64,000 nucleotides of DNA from JABCPH02 sp963524305 (GCA_963524305.1 CAURGH010000001.1:154396-218395), one strand, 5' to 3'. Shown: positions 44,780 through 53,864, counted from the stretch's first letter. The notes: a model not told the origin generated them from the sequence alone. Program-made: numbers and translations.

Positions 44780-45280
44780 ATGTTTAGTATAATAGTAGCG
44801 ATTGGAAAAAATCGAGAAATTGGGAAAGAGAACAAATTATTGTGGCATATTCCAGAAGATTTGAAAAATTTTAGACGAATAACGAATGGAAAGACAGTTA
44901 TTATGGGAAGAAAAACTTTTGAAAGTATTGGAAGATTGTTGCCGAATAGAAAAAATATAATTTTATCGAGAGAAATTTTAAAGTCAGATTTGAAAAAGTT
45001 GGAAAATGAAACTACAAAAGTGGAAGTGTTTGATGACTTTCAAAAAATGACAGACAGTTTTAAAGATTCTAAAGAAGAAATTTTTATAATTGGAGGAGAA
45101 CAGATTTATAAAATGGCTTTGGAAAAGGAAATAATTGATAAATTATATATTAGTTATGTTGATTTTTCTGATGATGAAGCAGATGCATATTTTCCTGTTA
45201 TAAAAAATTGTGATTGGAAAGTGATTGAAGAAAAAAAATATGATAATTGGAAGTTTTGTGTATATGAAAGAAAGAAATAG
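44780..45280 (+). CDS. folA: Dihydrofolate reductase
   Basis: Regenerates tetrahydrofolate with NADPH. A 166-residue single-domain enzyme with MFSIIVAIGKNREIGKENKL at the N-terminus, LWHIPEDLKNF (acidic catalytic residue near 28), GKTVIMGRKTFESIG and FIIGGEQIYKMAL. Start behind GGATAGGAAGAAAA. It is downstream of thyA and upstream of a TetR regulator by 20 bases. Confidence 0.95.
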   Translation: MFSIIVAIGKNREIGKENKLLWHIPEDLKNFRRITNGKTVIMGRKTFESIGRLLPNRKNIILSREILKSDLKKLENETTKVEVFDDFQKMTDSFKDSKEEIFIIGGEQIYKMALEKEIIDKLYISYVDFSDDEADAYFPVIKNCDWKVIEEKKYDNWKFCVYERKK

Positions 45281-45300
45281 AAAAGGAGCAGTGTAAATTT

Positions 45301-45864
45301 ATGCCGAAAGTAAAATTTACAAAGGAAATTATAGTTGAAGCAGCCTATGAGTTGATGAAAATAGAAGGCTTTAATAATTTAAGCGTTAGAAAAATTGCTA
45401 AATATTTAAAGAGTTCAACGGCACCAATATATTTTAATTTTAATACAGTAGACGACTTAAAAGAAGAAATTATTATTTTATCGAAAGAAAAGTTGAAAAA
45501 GTATCTTTATGGGAATTACTCTGAGCGAAAGTTATTAAATAGTGCAGTTGGTTTTGTAGTTTTTGCAAGAGAAGAAAGAGAGCTTTTTAGGGCGATTTTT
45601 CTTGATGGTGCAGAAAGATTCAAAGAACTTTACGATGAAACATTAAAAACTTTATTAACTGAAGAAATTTTAATGGTAAGTTTTCCTAAACTAACTTTTC
45701 AAGAAGCAAAATTATCAGTAAGAAGATTATGGTATTTTTTATTTGGATATGCTACATTGATTTGTACAAGTAGAGATGATGATTACAGAAATGAGCAAAC
45801 AAATGAAAAAATAGAAGAAAAAATATTAGAAATAACAAGTTATTTTAGAAAAATGTACGCATAA
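45301..45864 (+). CDS. TetR/AcrR-family regulator
   Basis: A 187-residue regulator with a TetR helix-turn-helix at the N-terminus (FTKEIIVEAAYELMKIEGFN, LSVRKIAKYLKSSTAPIYFN). The C-terminal ligand-binding part (residues 65-187) has no motif I recognise. It lies 20 bases after folA with AAAAGGAGCAGTG as its binding site and is therefore probably co-transcribed with thyA-folA. Its targets are unknown; the nearby acyltransferase is one candidate. Confidence 0.85.
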   Translation: MPKVKFTKEIIVEAAYELMKIEGFNNLSVRKIAKYLKSSTAPIYFNFNTVDDLKEEIIILSKEKLKKYLYGNYSERKLLNSAVGFVVFAREERELFRAIFLDGAERFKELYDETLKTLLTEEILMVSFPKLTFQEAKLSVRRLWYFLFGYATLICTSRDDDYRNEQTNEKIEEKILEITSYFRKMYA

Positions 45865-45968
45865 ATAAATTTTTTGAAATTTTATTGTAAATTATTAAAA
45901 AATTGTAGTTAAAAGTTGGAATAGAAATAATAGAATTTATTAAAATCAGATAATTTTTGGAGAAAATA

Positions 45969-46643
45969 ATGAATAAATATAAGTTTTTTGGAATATTTCT
46001 TCATTCTATTTATAGAATGTTGAGTTTTATGACAAGGCGAGAATATTATTATGCTGATGGTGCAGAGATGAATCAGCAAAATATAGTCGTGTTTTGGCAT
46101 AGAAAGATATTTACTGTTTGTAATGCGACTAGGGTTATAAAAAAGAAAGCATCGATAGTTAGTGCTTCAAAAGATGGAGAGATTTTGTCGGAACTTCTTG
46201 CAAGAGAGGGGAATGAGCTAATAAGAGGATCATCGAATAGAGATAATATCAAAAGTTTGAAGGAAGCGATGAGGTATGCTAAAAAAGATTATACGATAGG
46301 AATTGCTATTGATGGGCCGAAAGGGCCTATATTTGAACCAAAAGCAGGAGCAATTTTTATAGCTCAGAGAACTGGAGCACCGATATTGCCTGTGAGTTCG
46401 TATTCTAGTAGGAAATGGATATTTAAAAATATGTGGGATAAATTAGAAATTCCAAAACCATTTGCAAGATGTGTTCATTATGTTGCAGAGCCTTTTTATC
46501 TTCCAAAGGAATTATCAATGGAAGAAGCCACAAAAATAGTGAAAGAAAAAATCCATTCAGCTGGATATAAGGCTTTTGAGATTTATAATGAAAAATATAA
46601 TAAGAAAAATAAAAAAATAGAATTTAATGAAGAAAATTTTTAA
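45969..46643 (+). CDS. DUF374 lysophospholipid-acyltransferase-like protein
   Basis: A 224-residue protein with the DUF374 (LPLAT-like) pattern: IVVFWHRKIFTVC near residue 40, SASKDGEILSELL near 67, AIDGPKGPIFEPKAGAIF near 115 and GAPILPVSSYSSRKW. In diderms these acyltransferases are often tied to lipid A/KDO metabolism. The site is likely the inner membrane. I start at 45969 behind TTTTTGGAGAAAATA; a TTG at 45957 lies in the binding site. metG follows after 15 bases. Confidence 0.88.
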   Translation: MNKYKFFGIFLHSIYRMLSFMTRREYYYADGAEMNQQNIVVFWHRKIFTVCNATRVIKKKASIVSASKDGEILSELLAREGNELIRGSSNRDNIKSLKEAMRYAKKDYTIGIAIDGPKGPIFEPKAGAIFIAQRTGAPILPVSSYSSRKWIFKNMWDKLEIPKPFARCVHYVAEPFYLPKELSMEEATKIVKEKIHSAGYKAFEIYNEKYNKKNKKIEFNEENF

Positions 46644-46658
46644 AAATAGGAGGAAAAA

Positions 46659-48560
46659 ATGCCAAAATCATTTTATATAACAACACCAATTTATTATCCT
46701 AATGCAGCACCACATGTTGGAACTGCTTATTCTACAATTGTTTGTGATGTAGTTGCGAGATACAAAAGATTAACTGGATATGATGTTAAGTTTTTGACAG
46801 GAGTAGATGAGCACGGACAAAAAATTCAAGAAGCTGCAGATAAAAATGGATATACACCGCAACAATGGGTAGATAAAATGTCGTTGAATTTTACAACTTT
46901 ATGGGAAAAATTGAATATTTCAAACACTGATTTTATGAGAACAACTCAAGAAAGACACATTAATAGTGTCAGAGAAATCGTGAAAAGAGTGAATGATAAT
47001 GGTGATATTTACAAAGGTGAGTACTGGGGGAAATATTGCGTTTCAGAAGAAACTTTTGTTCCTGAAAATCAGTTGGTTGATGGAAAATATATGGGGAAAG
47101 AAGTTATTGATGTAAAAGAAGTTTCATATTTTTTCAAATTATCTAAATATGAAGATGCTTTGTTGAAATACATTGAGGAACATCCTGAATTTATTAAGCC
47201 AGAAGGTAAGAAGAATGAAGTTATAGCATTTATAAAACAAGGGTTGCAAGATTTATCGATTTCTAGAACAACTTTTGATTGGGGAATACCATTGGAGTTG
47301 GAAGAAGGGCATGTAATTTATGTTTGGTTTGATGCTTTAACTAATTACTTGACAGGAGCAGGGTTTGCTAAGGATCCAGAGGAGTTTGCGAATGTTTGGA
47401 CTAATGGGACAGTAAATCATGTGATTGGGAAAGATATTTTGAGATTTCATGCGATTATTTGGCCAGCGATGTTGATGTCTGCAGGAATAAAATTGCCAGA
47501 AACTATTGCAGCGCACGGATGGTGGACTGTAGAAGGTGAGAAAATGTCCAAATCACTTGGAAATGTAGTAAATCCAGCAGAAGAAGTTGAAAAATATGGA
47601 TTGGATCCATTTAGATATTATTTGATGAGAGAAGCTACATACGGACAAGATGCTGACTATTCAAAACGAGCAATGGTCCAAAGAATTAATTCAGATTTAG
47701 CAAATGATTTAGGGAACCTTTTAAATAGAACAATTGGAATGCAAAAGAAATATTTTGATTCAAAAGTTGTCTTGAATGAAGTGACAGATACATTTGATGC
47801 TGAGATAAAGGCATTATGGGAAGAAGTTTTAGTAAATGTTGAAAAGAGAATGAATGAATATCAATTTTCTGAAGCATTGAAGGAAATTTGGAAATTTATT
47901 TCTAGAATGAATAAATATATCGATGAGTGTGAACCTTGGAAATTAGCTAAAGATGAAGATTCTAGAGATAGATTGTCAACAGTGATGTATAATTTGGTGG
48001 AAGGATTGTATAAAATAGCAGCTTTAATTTCACCATTTATGCCAGATACAGCTCAAAAAATGTTGAATCAACTAGGACTTGAAGTGGATGCTGAGAAAAT
48101 GAAATTAGAAGATATTAAGGCTTGGGGAGCGTATCCAGTTGGAGGAAAATTAAATGCAGCTGAACCAATTTTCCCTAGAGTTGAATTTGAAGAAGAGCCT
48201 AAAAAAGAATACAATGAAAATTTAACTATCGAAAATCCTATAACAATTGATGATTTTTCAAAAGTTGAAATAAAAGTTGTTGAAATTGTTAAGGCTAGTA
48301 AAATTGAAGGTGCTGATAAATTATTAAGATTTATTGTTAATACTGGAAAAGAGAAAAGGCAAATTGTTTCTGGAATTGCTAAATGGTATCCAAATGAGCA
48401 AGAATTAGTTGGAAAAAAAGTGATGGCAGTGTTAAATTTAGAACCAGTTACATTACGTGGAGAATTGTCGCAAGGAATGTTGTTGACAACGACTGAAAAG
48501 AAAAAAACAAAATTAGTTATAATTGATAACGAAGTAAAATTAGGAACAACAATAAAATAA
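46659..48560 (+). CDS. metG: Methionyl-tRNA synthetase
   Basis: Charges tRNA-Met. The class I HIGH-like motif is PNAAPHVGTAY near residue 15, the KMSKS motif is GEKMSKSLGN near 296, and the last ~100 residues are an EMAP-II-like tRNA-binding domain (VEIKVVEIVKASKIEGADKL). The zinc-knuckle region is reduced (YCVSEETFVPENQL) as in MetG1-type enzymes. Length 633 residues. Start behind AATAGGAGGAAAAA. Confidence 0.97.
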   Translation: MPKSFYITTPIYYPNAAPHVGTAYSTIVCDVVARYKRLTGYDVKFLTGVDEHGQKIQEAADKNGYTPQQWVDKMSLNFTTLWEKLNISNTDFMRTTQERHINSVREIVKRVNDNGDIYKGEYWGKYCVSEETFVPENQLVDGKYMGKEVIDVKEVSYFFKLSKYEDALLKYIEEHPEFIKPEGKKNEVIAFIKQGLQDLSISRTTFDWGIPLELEEGHVIYVWFDALTNYLTGAGFAKDPEEFANVWTNGTVNHVIGKDILRFHAIIWPAMLMSAGIKLPETIAAHGWWTVEGEKMSKSLGNVVNPAEEVEKYGLDPFRYYLMREATYGQDADYSKRAMVQRINSDLANDLGNLLNRTIGMQKKYFDSKVVLNEVTDTFDAEIKALWEEVLVNVEKRMNEYQFSEALKEIWKFISRMNKYIDECEPWKLAKDEDSRDRLSTVMYNLVEGLYKIAALISPFMPDTAQKMLNQLGLEVDAEKMKLEDIKAWGAYPVGGKLNAAEPIFPRVEFEEEPKKEYNENLTIENPITIDDFSKVEIKVVEIVKASKIEGADKLLRFIVNTGKEKRQIVSGIAKWYPNEQELVGKKVMAVLNLEPVTLRGELSQGMLLTTTEKKKTKLVIIDNEVKLGTTIK

Positions 48561-48597
48561 ATACATCAAAATAGAATAAAGATAGGAATGAGAACGT

Positions 48598-49989
48598 ATG
48601 AAAAAAATATTCTGTTTTTTATTTATTCCGTTTATGTTATTTTCATGTTCAAAAAGTGCTAGAGGTTATGATGAGCTTGAAAAATCATTAATGGGAATAT
48701 TATTAAAAAAAGATGAAAATAGTGTAATAAAACAATTGGAAAAAACAGCTGATTTAGGAAATAAAGATGTATTTGGACTGGCGTATGCATATTTAGGAGA
48801 AACAGGAGAAGATTTTTGGAATAGATATCTCAAAAAAAGTAAAGGGATAGCAGAATTTTACAAAGCCTCTTACTTGCAAAAGCAAAATCCTAATGATGAC
48901 CAAATTATTCCTTTATTGGAAAGTTCTGCTAAACAAGGGTTTGTTAGATCGTATTTTACATTAGGAAGAATTTATGAGGATAAATTTGAGTTTGGGAAGG
49001 CACAGGAGTACTTGAAAAAAGGGAAAGATGCAGGAGATATGTATGCGACTTACTCTTATGAGTATAACAAAAAGTTTTCTGATGAGTACAAAAAAATGGA
49101 AAATTTAGACAAAAAATTAAAGAATGGTTCAATTTCAAAGGATGAGAAAAAAGAGCTTGGAACTTTAGTTTTGGAAGTGATGTCAGATTATGAAAAGGCT
49201 TATGATATATTGAAAGAATTTATTTCAGAAGGATTTTCCCCAGCTTTGTATGCGAAAGGAAAAATTCTTGAAAGTGAAGATAAAGAAGATGAAGCGGTTC
49301 AATTATATAATCAGTCTTTTGAGAAAGATAAATATTATTTGTCAGCTTTTGAGTTAGCCTCAAAACTAGTAAATAGAAGTAAAGATAATTATCAGTTAGC
49401 ATTGCAAGTGCTAGATGCTGCAAAATCTGATAAATCAGTGATTTTAGGATATCAAGGATTTATATATGAAAATATGAAAGATTATGATAAAGCTGAGGAT
49501 TATTACCAAAAAGCGATTCAAAAGGGTGATGTAGATGTTATGAATTATTTGGGAAGACTTTATGAAACTAAAAATGAGTTGAAGAAGGCTAAAAATATTT
49601 ATAACAAGGCATATCAGTTAGGATCAATTCCAGCTGGGTATAGATTGGCATATGTATTGGAAGAGATTGAGGCTGAAAAGACTAAATCTGAAATTAAGGA
49701 CAATGTTAGAAAAAGTAAGGAAGCTAAACAAATATTAGAAAAACTTTCTGAAAACGGTGATGATTATTCAACAGTAGATTTGAGCTTGTATTATCCTGAA
49801 AAGGATAAAAATATAAGAATATTGAATTTAAAGGCAGCAGCGAAGTTGAATTCTACAGCATTTTATAATTTAGGTGTATATTATTACACAAAAAATGATA
49901 AAAATAAATCAAAAGTGTATTTTAGAATAGCAAAAGATAATGGTTACGATATTGGACCAGTTTTTGAAAAATTTATTGAAGAAAAATAA
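48598..49989 (+). CDS. TPR/Sel1-repeat lipoprotein
   Basis: A 463-residue protein with a signal peptide and lipobox LFSC (Cys about residue 17), so a lipoprotein. The rest is a series of helical TPR/Sel1-like repeats: ARGYDELEKSLMG, LGRIYEDKFEFGKAQEYLKK, LGYQGFIYENMKDYDKAEDY, MNYLGRLYETKNELKKAKNI and FYNLGVYYYTKNDKNKSKVY. It would act as a scaffold in the envelope. The two following genes encode exported thioredoxin-like proteins and may belong to one functional unit. Confidence 0.88.
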   Translation: MKKIFCFLFIPFMLFSCSKSARGYDELEKSLMGILLKKDENSVIKQLEKTADLGNKDVFGLAYAYLGETGEDFWNRYLKKSKGIAEFYKASYLQKQNPNDDQIIPLLESSAKQGFVRSYFTLGRIYEDKFEFGKAQEYLKKGKDAGDMYATYSYEYNKKFSDEYKKMENLDKKLKNGSISKDEKKELGTLVLEVMSDYEKAYDILKEFISEGFSPALYAKGKILESEDKEDEAVQLYNQSFEKDKYYLSAFELASKLVNRSKDNYQLALQVLDAAKSDKSVILGYQGFIYENMKDYDKAEDYYQKAIQKGDVDVMNYLGRLYETKNELKKAKNIYNKAYQLGSIPAGYRLAYVLEEIEAEKTKSEIKDNVRKSKEAKQILEKLSENGDDYSTVDLSLYYPEKDKNIRILNLKAAAKLNSTAFYNLGVYYYTKNDKNKSKVYFRIAKDNGYDIGPVFEKFIEEK

Positions 49990-50018
49990 ATATAAGAAAA
50001 AAAAATTTAGGAGGAAAA

Positions 50019-50510
50019 ATGAAAAAAATAGTATTTTTAATTTCTATGGTTGCATTATTTTTGATAGGATGCGAAAAAGAATTTTATGTGGATCAAAAGC
50101 CAGGAGCAAAAGTATCAGCATTTGATTTAGAAAATTTTGATGGGAAAAAAGTTAGTAGTAAAAAGTTGATGGACAATGGTAAAAAGACTTTATTTGTGGT
50201 AGCGGCAGAATGGTGTCCACATTGTAAAGCAGAGTTGCCAGAAGTACAAAAATTTTATGATAAATACAAAGATAAGGTAAATGTAATAGTTGTATTTACT
50301 AATTCAAACACTGATTTAGGTAAAACAAAAGATTATGTTAAAACAAATGAATACACATTCCCAGTATTTTATGACAAAGATGGAAGCATTTTAAGAGGAT
50401 TTGCTGTTCAAGGTTTTCCTTATAATGTAGTGATTTCAAACAATAAAGTTGAAAAATTCTTAGAAGTTCCAGTTGATTTTGATTCATTAGTTCAAGATTT
50501 AGGGAAATAG
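50019..50510 (+). CDS. Thioredoxin-like lipoprotein (TlpA/ResA type)
   Basis: A 163-residue lipoprotein (lipobox LIGC, Cys about residue 18) with a thioredoxin fold. The active site is AEWCPHCKAELPEVQKF, CPHC rather than the CPPC of TlpA/ResA or the CGPC of thioredoxin. VQGFPYNVVIS near residue 128 includes the cis-Pro loop. It would handle disulfides on the periplasmic side of the membrane. It is about 80 bases upstream of a close paralogue. Confidence 0.9.
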   Translation: MKKIVFLISMVALFLIGCEKEFYVDQKPGAKVSAFDLENFDGKKVSSKKLMDNGKKTLFVVAAEWCPHCKAELPEVQKFYDKYKDKVNVIVVFTNSNTDLGKTKDYVKTNEYTFPVFYDKDGSILRGFAVQGFPYNVVISNNKVEKFLEVPVDFDSLVQDLGK

Positions 50511-50515
50511 TGTTA

Positions 50516-50553
50516 TAAGTGGACAAAATCGTTAATTTGAAATTTGTCCACTT
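50516..50553 (+). terminator. Rho-independent terminator
   Basis: AAGTGGACAAA pairs exactly with TTTGTCCACTT around a loop of about 16 bases; the T-run after it is short. It separates the two thioredoxin-like genes, so the second may be expressed at a lower level or from its own promoter. Confidence 0.75.
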
Positions 50554-50595
50554 TCTGCTTGTAAAATATATTTGAATGGAAAAGGAGAATGAATT

Positions 50596-51084
50596 ATGAA
50601 AAAGATAGTATTGTTTCTGTCAATGTTGTTACTGTTTAATATAAGTTTTGGAAATGAATTTCATATTCAAAAGAATGAAAATATTGACATACCAGTTTTT
50701 ATTTTAAAAGATTTAAATGGGAAAAGCATTGAAAGTAAAAAAATATTTAATAACGGAAAGGATACATTGTTTATATTAGCGGCAGAGTGGTGTCCTCATT
50801 GTAGAGCAGAATTGCCAGAAGTGCAAAAATTTTATGAAAAATATAAAAAAGATGTAAATGTGGCGGTTGTTTTTCTTGGAAGTAGCAGTTTAGAAGAGGT
50901 GAAAGGATATGTTTTGAATAATAAATTTACTTTTCCTGCATTTTATGATGATGACAACAGTATCTTAGAGGGATTTAATATTCAAAGTGTACCGTTTAAT
51001 TTTAAAATATCAAACAATAAAATCAAGGAAGTTTTGGAATTGCCAGTCAATTATGAGAGTTTGGTAAAAAGCTTTTCAAAATAG
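50596..51084 (+). CDS. Exported thioredoxin-like protein (paralogue)
   Basis: A 162-residue paralogue of the preceding lipoprotein: the same AEWCPHCRAELPEVQKFYEK active site, the same FNIQSVPFNFKIS cis-Pro loop and the same C-terminus. It has a signal peptide (MKKIVLFLSMLLLFNISFGN) but no lipobox Cys, so it is probably soluble in the periplasm. Start behind GGAAAAGGAGAATGAATT. The pair looks like a tandem duplication in which one copy is membrane-anchored. Confidence 0.88.
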   Translation: MKKIVLFLSMLLLFNISFGNEFHIQKNENIDIPVFILKDLNGKSIESKKIFNNGKDTLFILAAEWCPHCRAELPEVQKFYEKYKKDVNVAVVFLGSSSLEEVKGYVLNNKFTFPAFYDDDNSILEGFNIQSVPFNFKISNNKIKEVLELPVNYESLVKSFSK

Positions 51085-51209
51085 TATTTTTAAAATAGAA
51101 GTTATGTTAAAACTGCTTTTAAGATTGGAGTTATATTAAATTGATACAACTTTTATAAAAAAGAATAAGGATATAAAGTGTGATAAAAAAAATCCAAAAG
51201 GAGAAAAAA

Positions 51210-52034
51210 ATGATAAAATTGTTGGCGATAGACATGGATGGTACATTATTAAATGAGAAAAAACATATTGATGCTCCACAAAGGGAAGCTATTCAAAAGG
51301 CGATTGAGTCTGGAGTAAAAGTAGTACTTTGTACAGGAAGACCTCTATTTGGCGTGTTACCATTATATGGAGAGCTTGAGCTTGAGAAATATAATTTAGA
51401 TGAGTATGTTATTTTGAATAACGGATGTTCTCTTCGTAAAACTACTGACTGGAAATTATTGAATTTTAAAGAAATAACAAGAGAAGATGTCTTATATTTA
51501 AATAAAATAAAGGAAGGATATGATATAGACTTAACAATTTCAAATGATGATGATTACTTCGTGGTCGGAAGTGATGCGAGAGAATGCACTAAAAAAGATG
51601 CAAATATAGTTTATGTTGATATAAAGCCAATTTCATTGGAGGAAGCTGTCAGTGGTAAGCATGTGTTTTTTAAAGCTATGTATTTAGGAGATGAAAAAGA
51701 AGTAAAAAGATTTCAGAATGATAAAGAAGACTTGTTGAAAAAAATGTACGAAGGAGTGTTGAGCCAAGATCATATTTATGAGGTTTTACCGTTAGGTATG
51801 AATAAAGCTGTAGCACTTAAAGAACTGGCAAAAAAATTAAATATAAAAAGAGAAGAAGTAATGGCTCTAGGTGATGGGAATAACGATATAGAAATGTTGG
51901 AATTTGCAGGAACGGGAGTTGCTATGGGTAATAGTACTGAATTGGCAAAAAAAGCTGCAAATTATGTGACGGATACAAATATAAATCATGGAGTTGCTAA
52001 AGCAATAGAAAAATATATTTTAAATAAAAATTAA
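51210..52034 (+). CDS. Cof-type HAD phosphatase
   Basis: A 274-residue HAD hydrolase with the motif DMDGTLLNEKK near residue 8, VVLCTGRPLFGVLP as motif II region, and GDGNNDIEMLEFAGTGVAMG at the C-terminus. These Cof/YidA-type enzymes dephosphorylate sugar phosphates or cofactors. I start at 51210 behind CCAAAAGGAGAAAAAA; a GTG 30 bases upstream lies before that site. Confidence 0.9.
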   Translation: MIKLLAIDMDGTLLNEKKHIDAPQREAIQKAIESGVKVVLCTGRPLFGVLPLYGELELEKYNLDEYVILNNGCSLRKTTDWKLLNFKEITREDVLYLNKIKEGYDIDLTISNDDDYFVVGSDARECTKKDANIVYVDIKPISLEEAVSGKHVFFKAMYLGDEKEVKRFQNDKEDLLKKMYEGVLSQDHIYEVLPLGMNKAVALKELAKKLNIKREEVMALGDGNNDIEMLEFAGTGVAMGNSTELAKKAANYVTDTNINHGVAKAIEKYILNKN

Positions 52035-52161
52035 AATAACAGTAATAGAGAAGGAAATTAATTTATTAAAAAATATTATGCTATAGGTTAAAGATGTTAA
52101 ATAAAGCAATTTATTTTTATAGAATTTGATAACTATAGAAATAAATGAAAGGAGAAAACAA

Positions 52162-53373
52162 GTGTCAGAAGATTTAAAAAAAGAAATAGTAAGTATAGAA
52201 AGCAGTACTATTGATACTGTGAAAGAAAAAGTTGCAGACAGATCAGGAGTATTAGGAATAAAGCTTGGCGAAAGTGATAAAAATAAAGATGAAAGAGCTT
52301 GGGATTTTAAAAAAATAATTCCAGCAGGAGCCATATTGGTGGCAGCAATTGCGGGGATAGCATATTACCAGTTAGTTGGTCAATATAATATAAAAGCAGA
52401 AAGTGCTTATGTGAATGCTCAGCAAGCATCAATTTTACCTCAAATAAATGGTACCATTAAAGAATTGGTCGCTGGAAATGCAAAAGAAGTAAACAAAGGA
52501 GACTTGCTAATAGTTCTAGATGATACGAATGCTAAACTGGATTTGCAAAATGCTGAAGCTGGAGTTGCTCAAGCAGTAAAGAGCTACTATGCTTTAGTTG
52601 CTCAAAGTAATGCTTTGGATCAGGAAATTGAGACAAGGAAAGCAGCTGTAAATAGATTGGAAAGTGTATATGAGAATGCAAAAAGACTAGGAGATGAAGA
52701 TAAGATATCTTTAGCTCAAGATGCTTATGAATCTGCACAGTCAGAGTTAAAGGTTAGCATGGCAAATGCAATTACTCCAAAGTCACAGCTAACAGAATCA
52801 TTGGAAGAATACCCTGCGTTTCAGCAAGCGGTAAGCAAATTTAGAATAGTTTATACAAATATGGCTAGAACTAGATTGTATTCACCAATTACAGGAAAAA
52901 CTTCATATAAAAATTTAAGTGTTGGTCAAAAAATACAGGAAAATCAACCTGCATTGACTGTTGCAAATTTAAAAAATATGTGGGTAGATGCTAATGTAAA
53001 AGAATCTAAATTGAAAAATATTAAAATTGGAAATGAAGTTACATTAATAAGTTCTGTAAATGGGAAAAAATATGAGGGGAATGTTATTGATATAGCACCA
53101 GTTGTTGTGACAAAAGGCAGCAAAAAAGATAGCAAGAGTAAAACAGTGTCGATTAAAATTGCAGTTTCTAGAGGAAGTCTAGCTAAAAATGGTGAATTGC
53201 CAATAGGAAGTACAATGGCAGTTAATATAAAGACAAAAGCTGATAAAAATTCTCAAAAAAAGGAAAAGGCAACTTTAAAATTAGAAACAGTGACAAATAC
53301 TTATGAAATTAATGATAATATTATTAATCAAGAAATTTCAAAAATTGTTGAAAAATATCAGCCTAAAAACTAG
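52162..53373 (+). CDS. HlyD/EmrA-type membrane fusion protein
   Basis: A 403-residue protein with one membrane helix (about residues 52-70), a biotin-lipoyl-like half (YVNAQQASILPQINGTIKEL), a coiled coil (residues 130-210) and a beta-barrel end. It bridges an inner-membrane exporter to the outer membrane. The start is GTG at 52162, set by GAAAGGAGAAAACAA; a longer frame begins at a TTG 36 bases upstream. No EmrB-like or ABC exporter adjoins it; CopY/CopA genes follow. Confidence 0.87.
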   Translation: MSEDLKKEIVSIESSTIDTVKEKVADRSGVLGIKLGESDKNKDERAWDFKKIIPAGAILVAAIAGIAYYQLVGQYNIKAESAYVNAQQASILPQINGTIKELVAGNAKEVNKGDLLIVLDDTNAKLDLQNAEAGVAQAVKSYYALVAQSNALDQEIETRKAAVNRLESVYENAKRLGDEDKISLAQDAYESAQSELKVSMANAITPKSQLTESLEEYPAFQQAVSKFRIVYTNMARTRLYSPITGKTSYKNLSVGQKIQENQPALTVANLKNMWVDANVKESKLKNIKIGNEVTLISSVNGKKYEGNVIDIAPVVVTKGSKKDSKSKTVSIKIAVSRGSLAKNGELPIGSTMAVNIKTKADKNSQKKEKATLKLETVTNTYEINDNIINQEISKIVEKYQPKN

Positions 53374-53391
53374 TTTTAAATTATTATATAC

Positions 53392-53421
53392 TTGAACTGT
53401 TAATTTATATATTTTTATAAT
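53392..53421 (+). promoter_or_regulatory. Promoter and possible operator upstream of the copY remnant
   Basis: TTGAAC at 53392-53397, 18 bases, TATAAT at 53416-53421. Downstream, CATGT-N5-ACATG (53441-53455) is an inverted repeat overlapping the first codons, reminiscent of, but not matching, the cop box TACANNTGTA. Confidence 0.5.
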
Positions 53422-53437
53422 ACGCTACGATTATTGT

Positions 53438-53806
53438 TTGCATGTGAAATACATGAAAATAATTATTGTGGCGTTTTTTTTGAAAAATATACTTGACAAG
53501 AAAAGGTTATTGGAAAAAGGGATCTTAAAAAAAAGGGAAGAAGGCAATAAATATGTTTATTTTACAGAATATTCTCAAGATGATTTATCTAAAAGAGAGT
53601 TAATGGGAGTTTTTGAGAAGATTTGCAAGACAAAGTCAGGAGAGCTAATTGTAAAGGCAATTGAGGAAAATGAACTAAGCTATGCAGATTTGGAATTGAT
53701 TGGAAAAGCGATCGAGAATAAGAGAAAATATGCAGTTGATAAAGTCAAGTGTGACTGTCTTCCAGGACAATGTAATTGCAAGGAACATAATCACTGTGAG
53801 AATTAA
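53438..53806 (+). pseudogene. copY: CopY-type copper repressor lacking its DNA-binding domain
   Basis: The reading frame keeps the later part of a BlaI/CopY repressor (RLLEKGILKKREEGNKYVYF near residues 23-42, then the dimerisation helices) and the CopY metal tail CDCLPGQCNC (CxCx4CxC). CopY proteins are about 145 residues with a winged helix in the first 60; here those residues are missing, and no trace of them lies in any frame before the HlyD gene ends at 53373. The start (TTG or the ATG at 53453) has no ribosome binding site. It is either a decayed repressor or a short copper-binding remnant. copA follows. Confidence 0.6.
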
Positions 53807-53864
53807 AAGAATAATATCTAAGAATGGATTTCATAACACAGATAAAAAAGAAAAGGAGAATAGA

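Noticed and set aside
49940..50125. 61-codon plus-strand frame spanning the end of the TPR gene and the start of the thioredoxin-like gene
   Set aside because: Overlaps two well-supported genes in another frame and lacks a ribosome binding site.
53700..53864. N-terminal extension of CopA through the copY gene
   Set aside because: The frame is open by chance; GAAAAGGAGAATAGA and the MKTENYT start at 53865 mark the real beginning.
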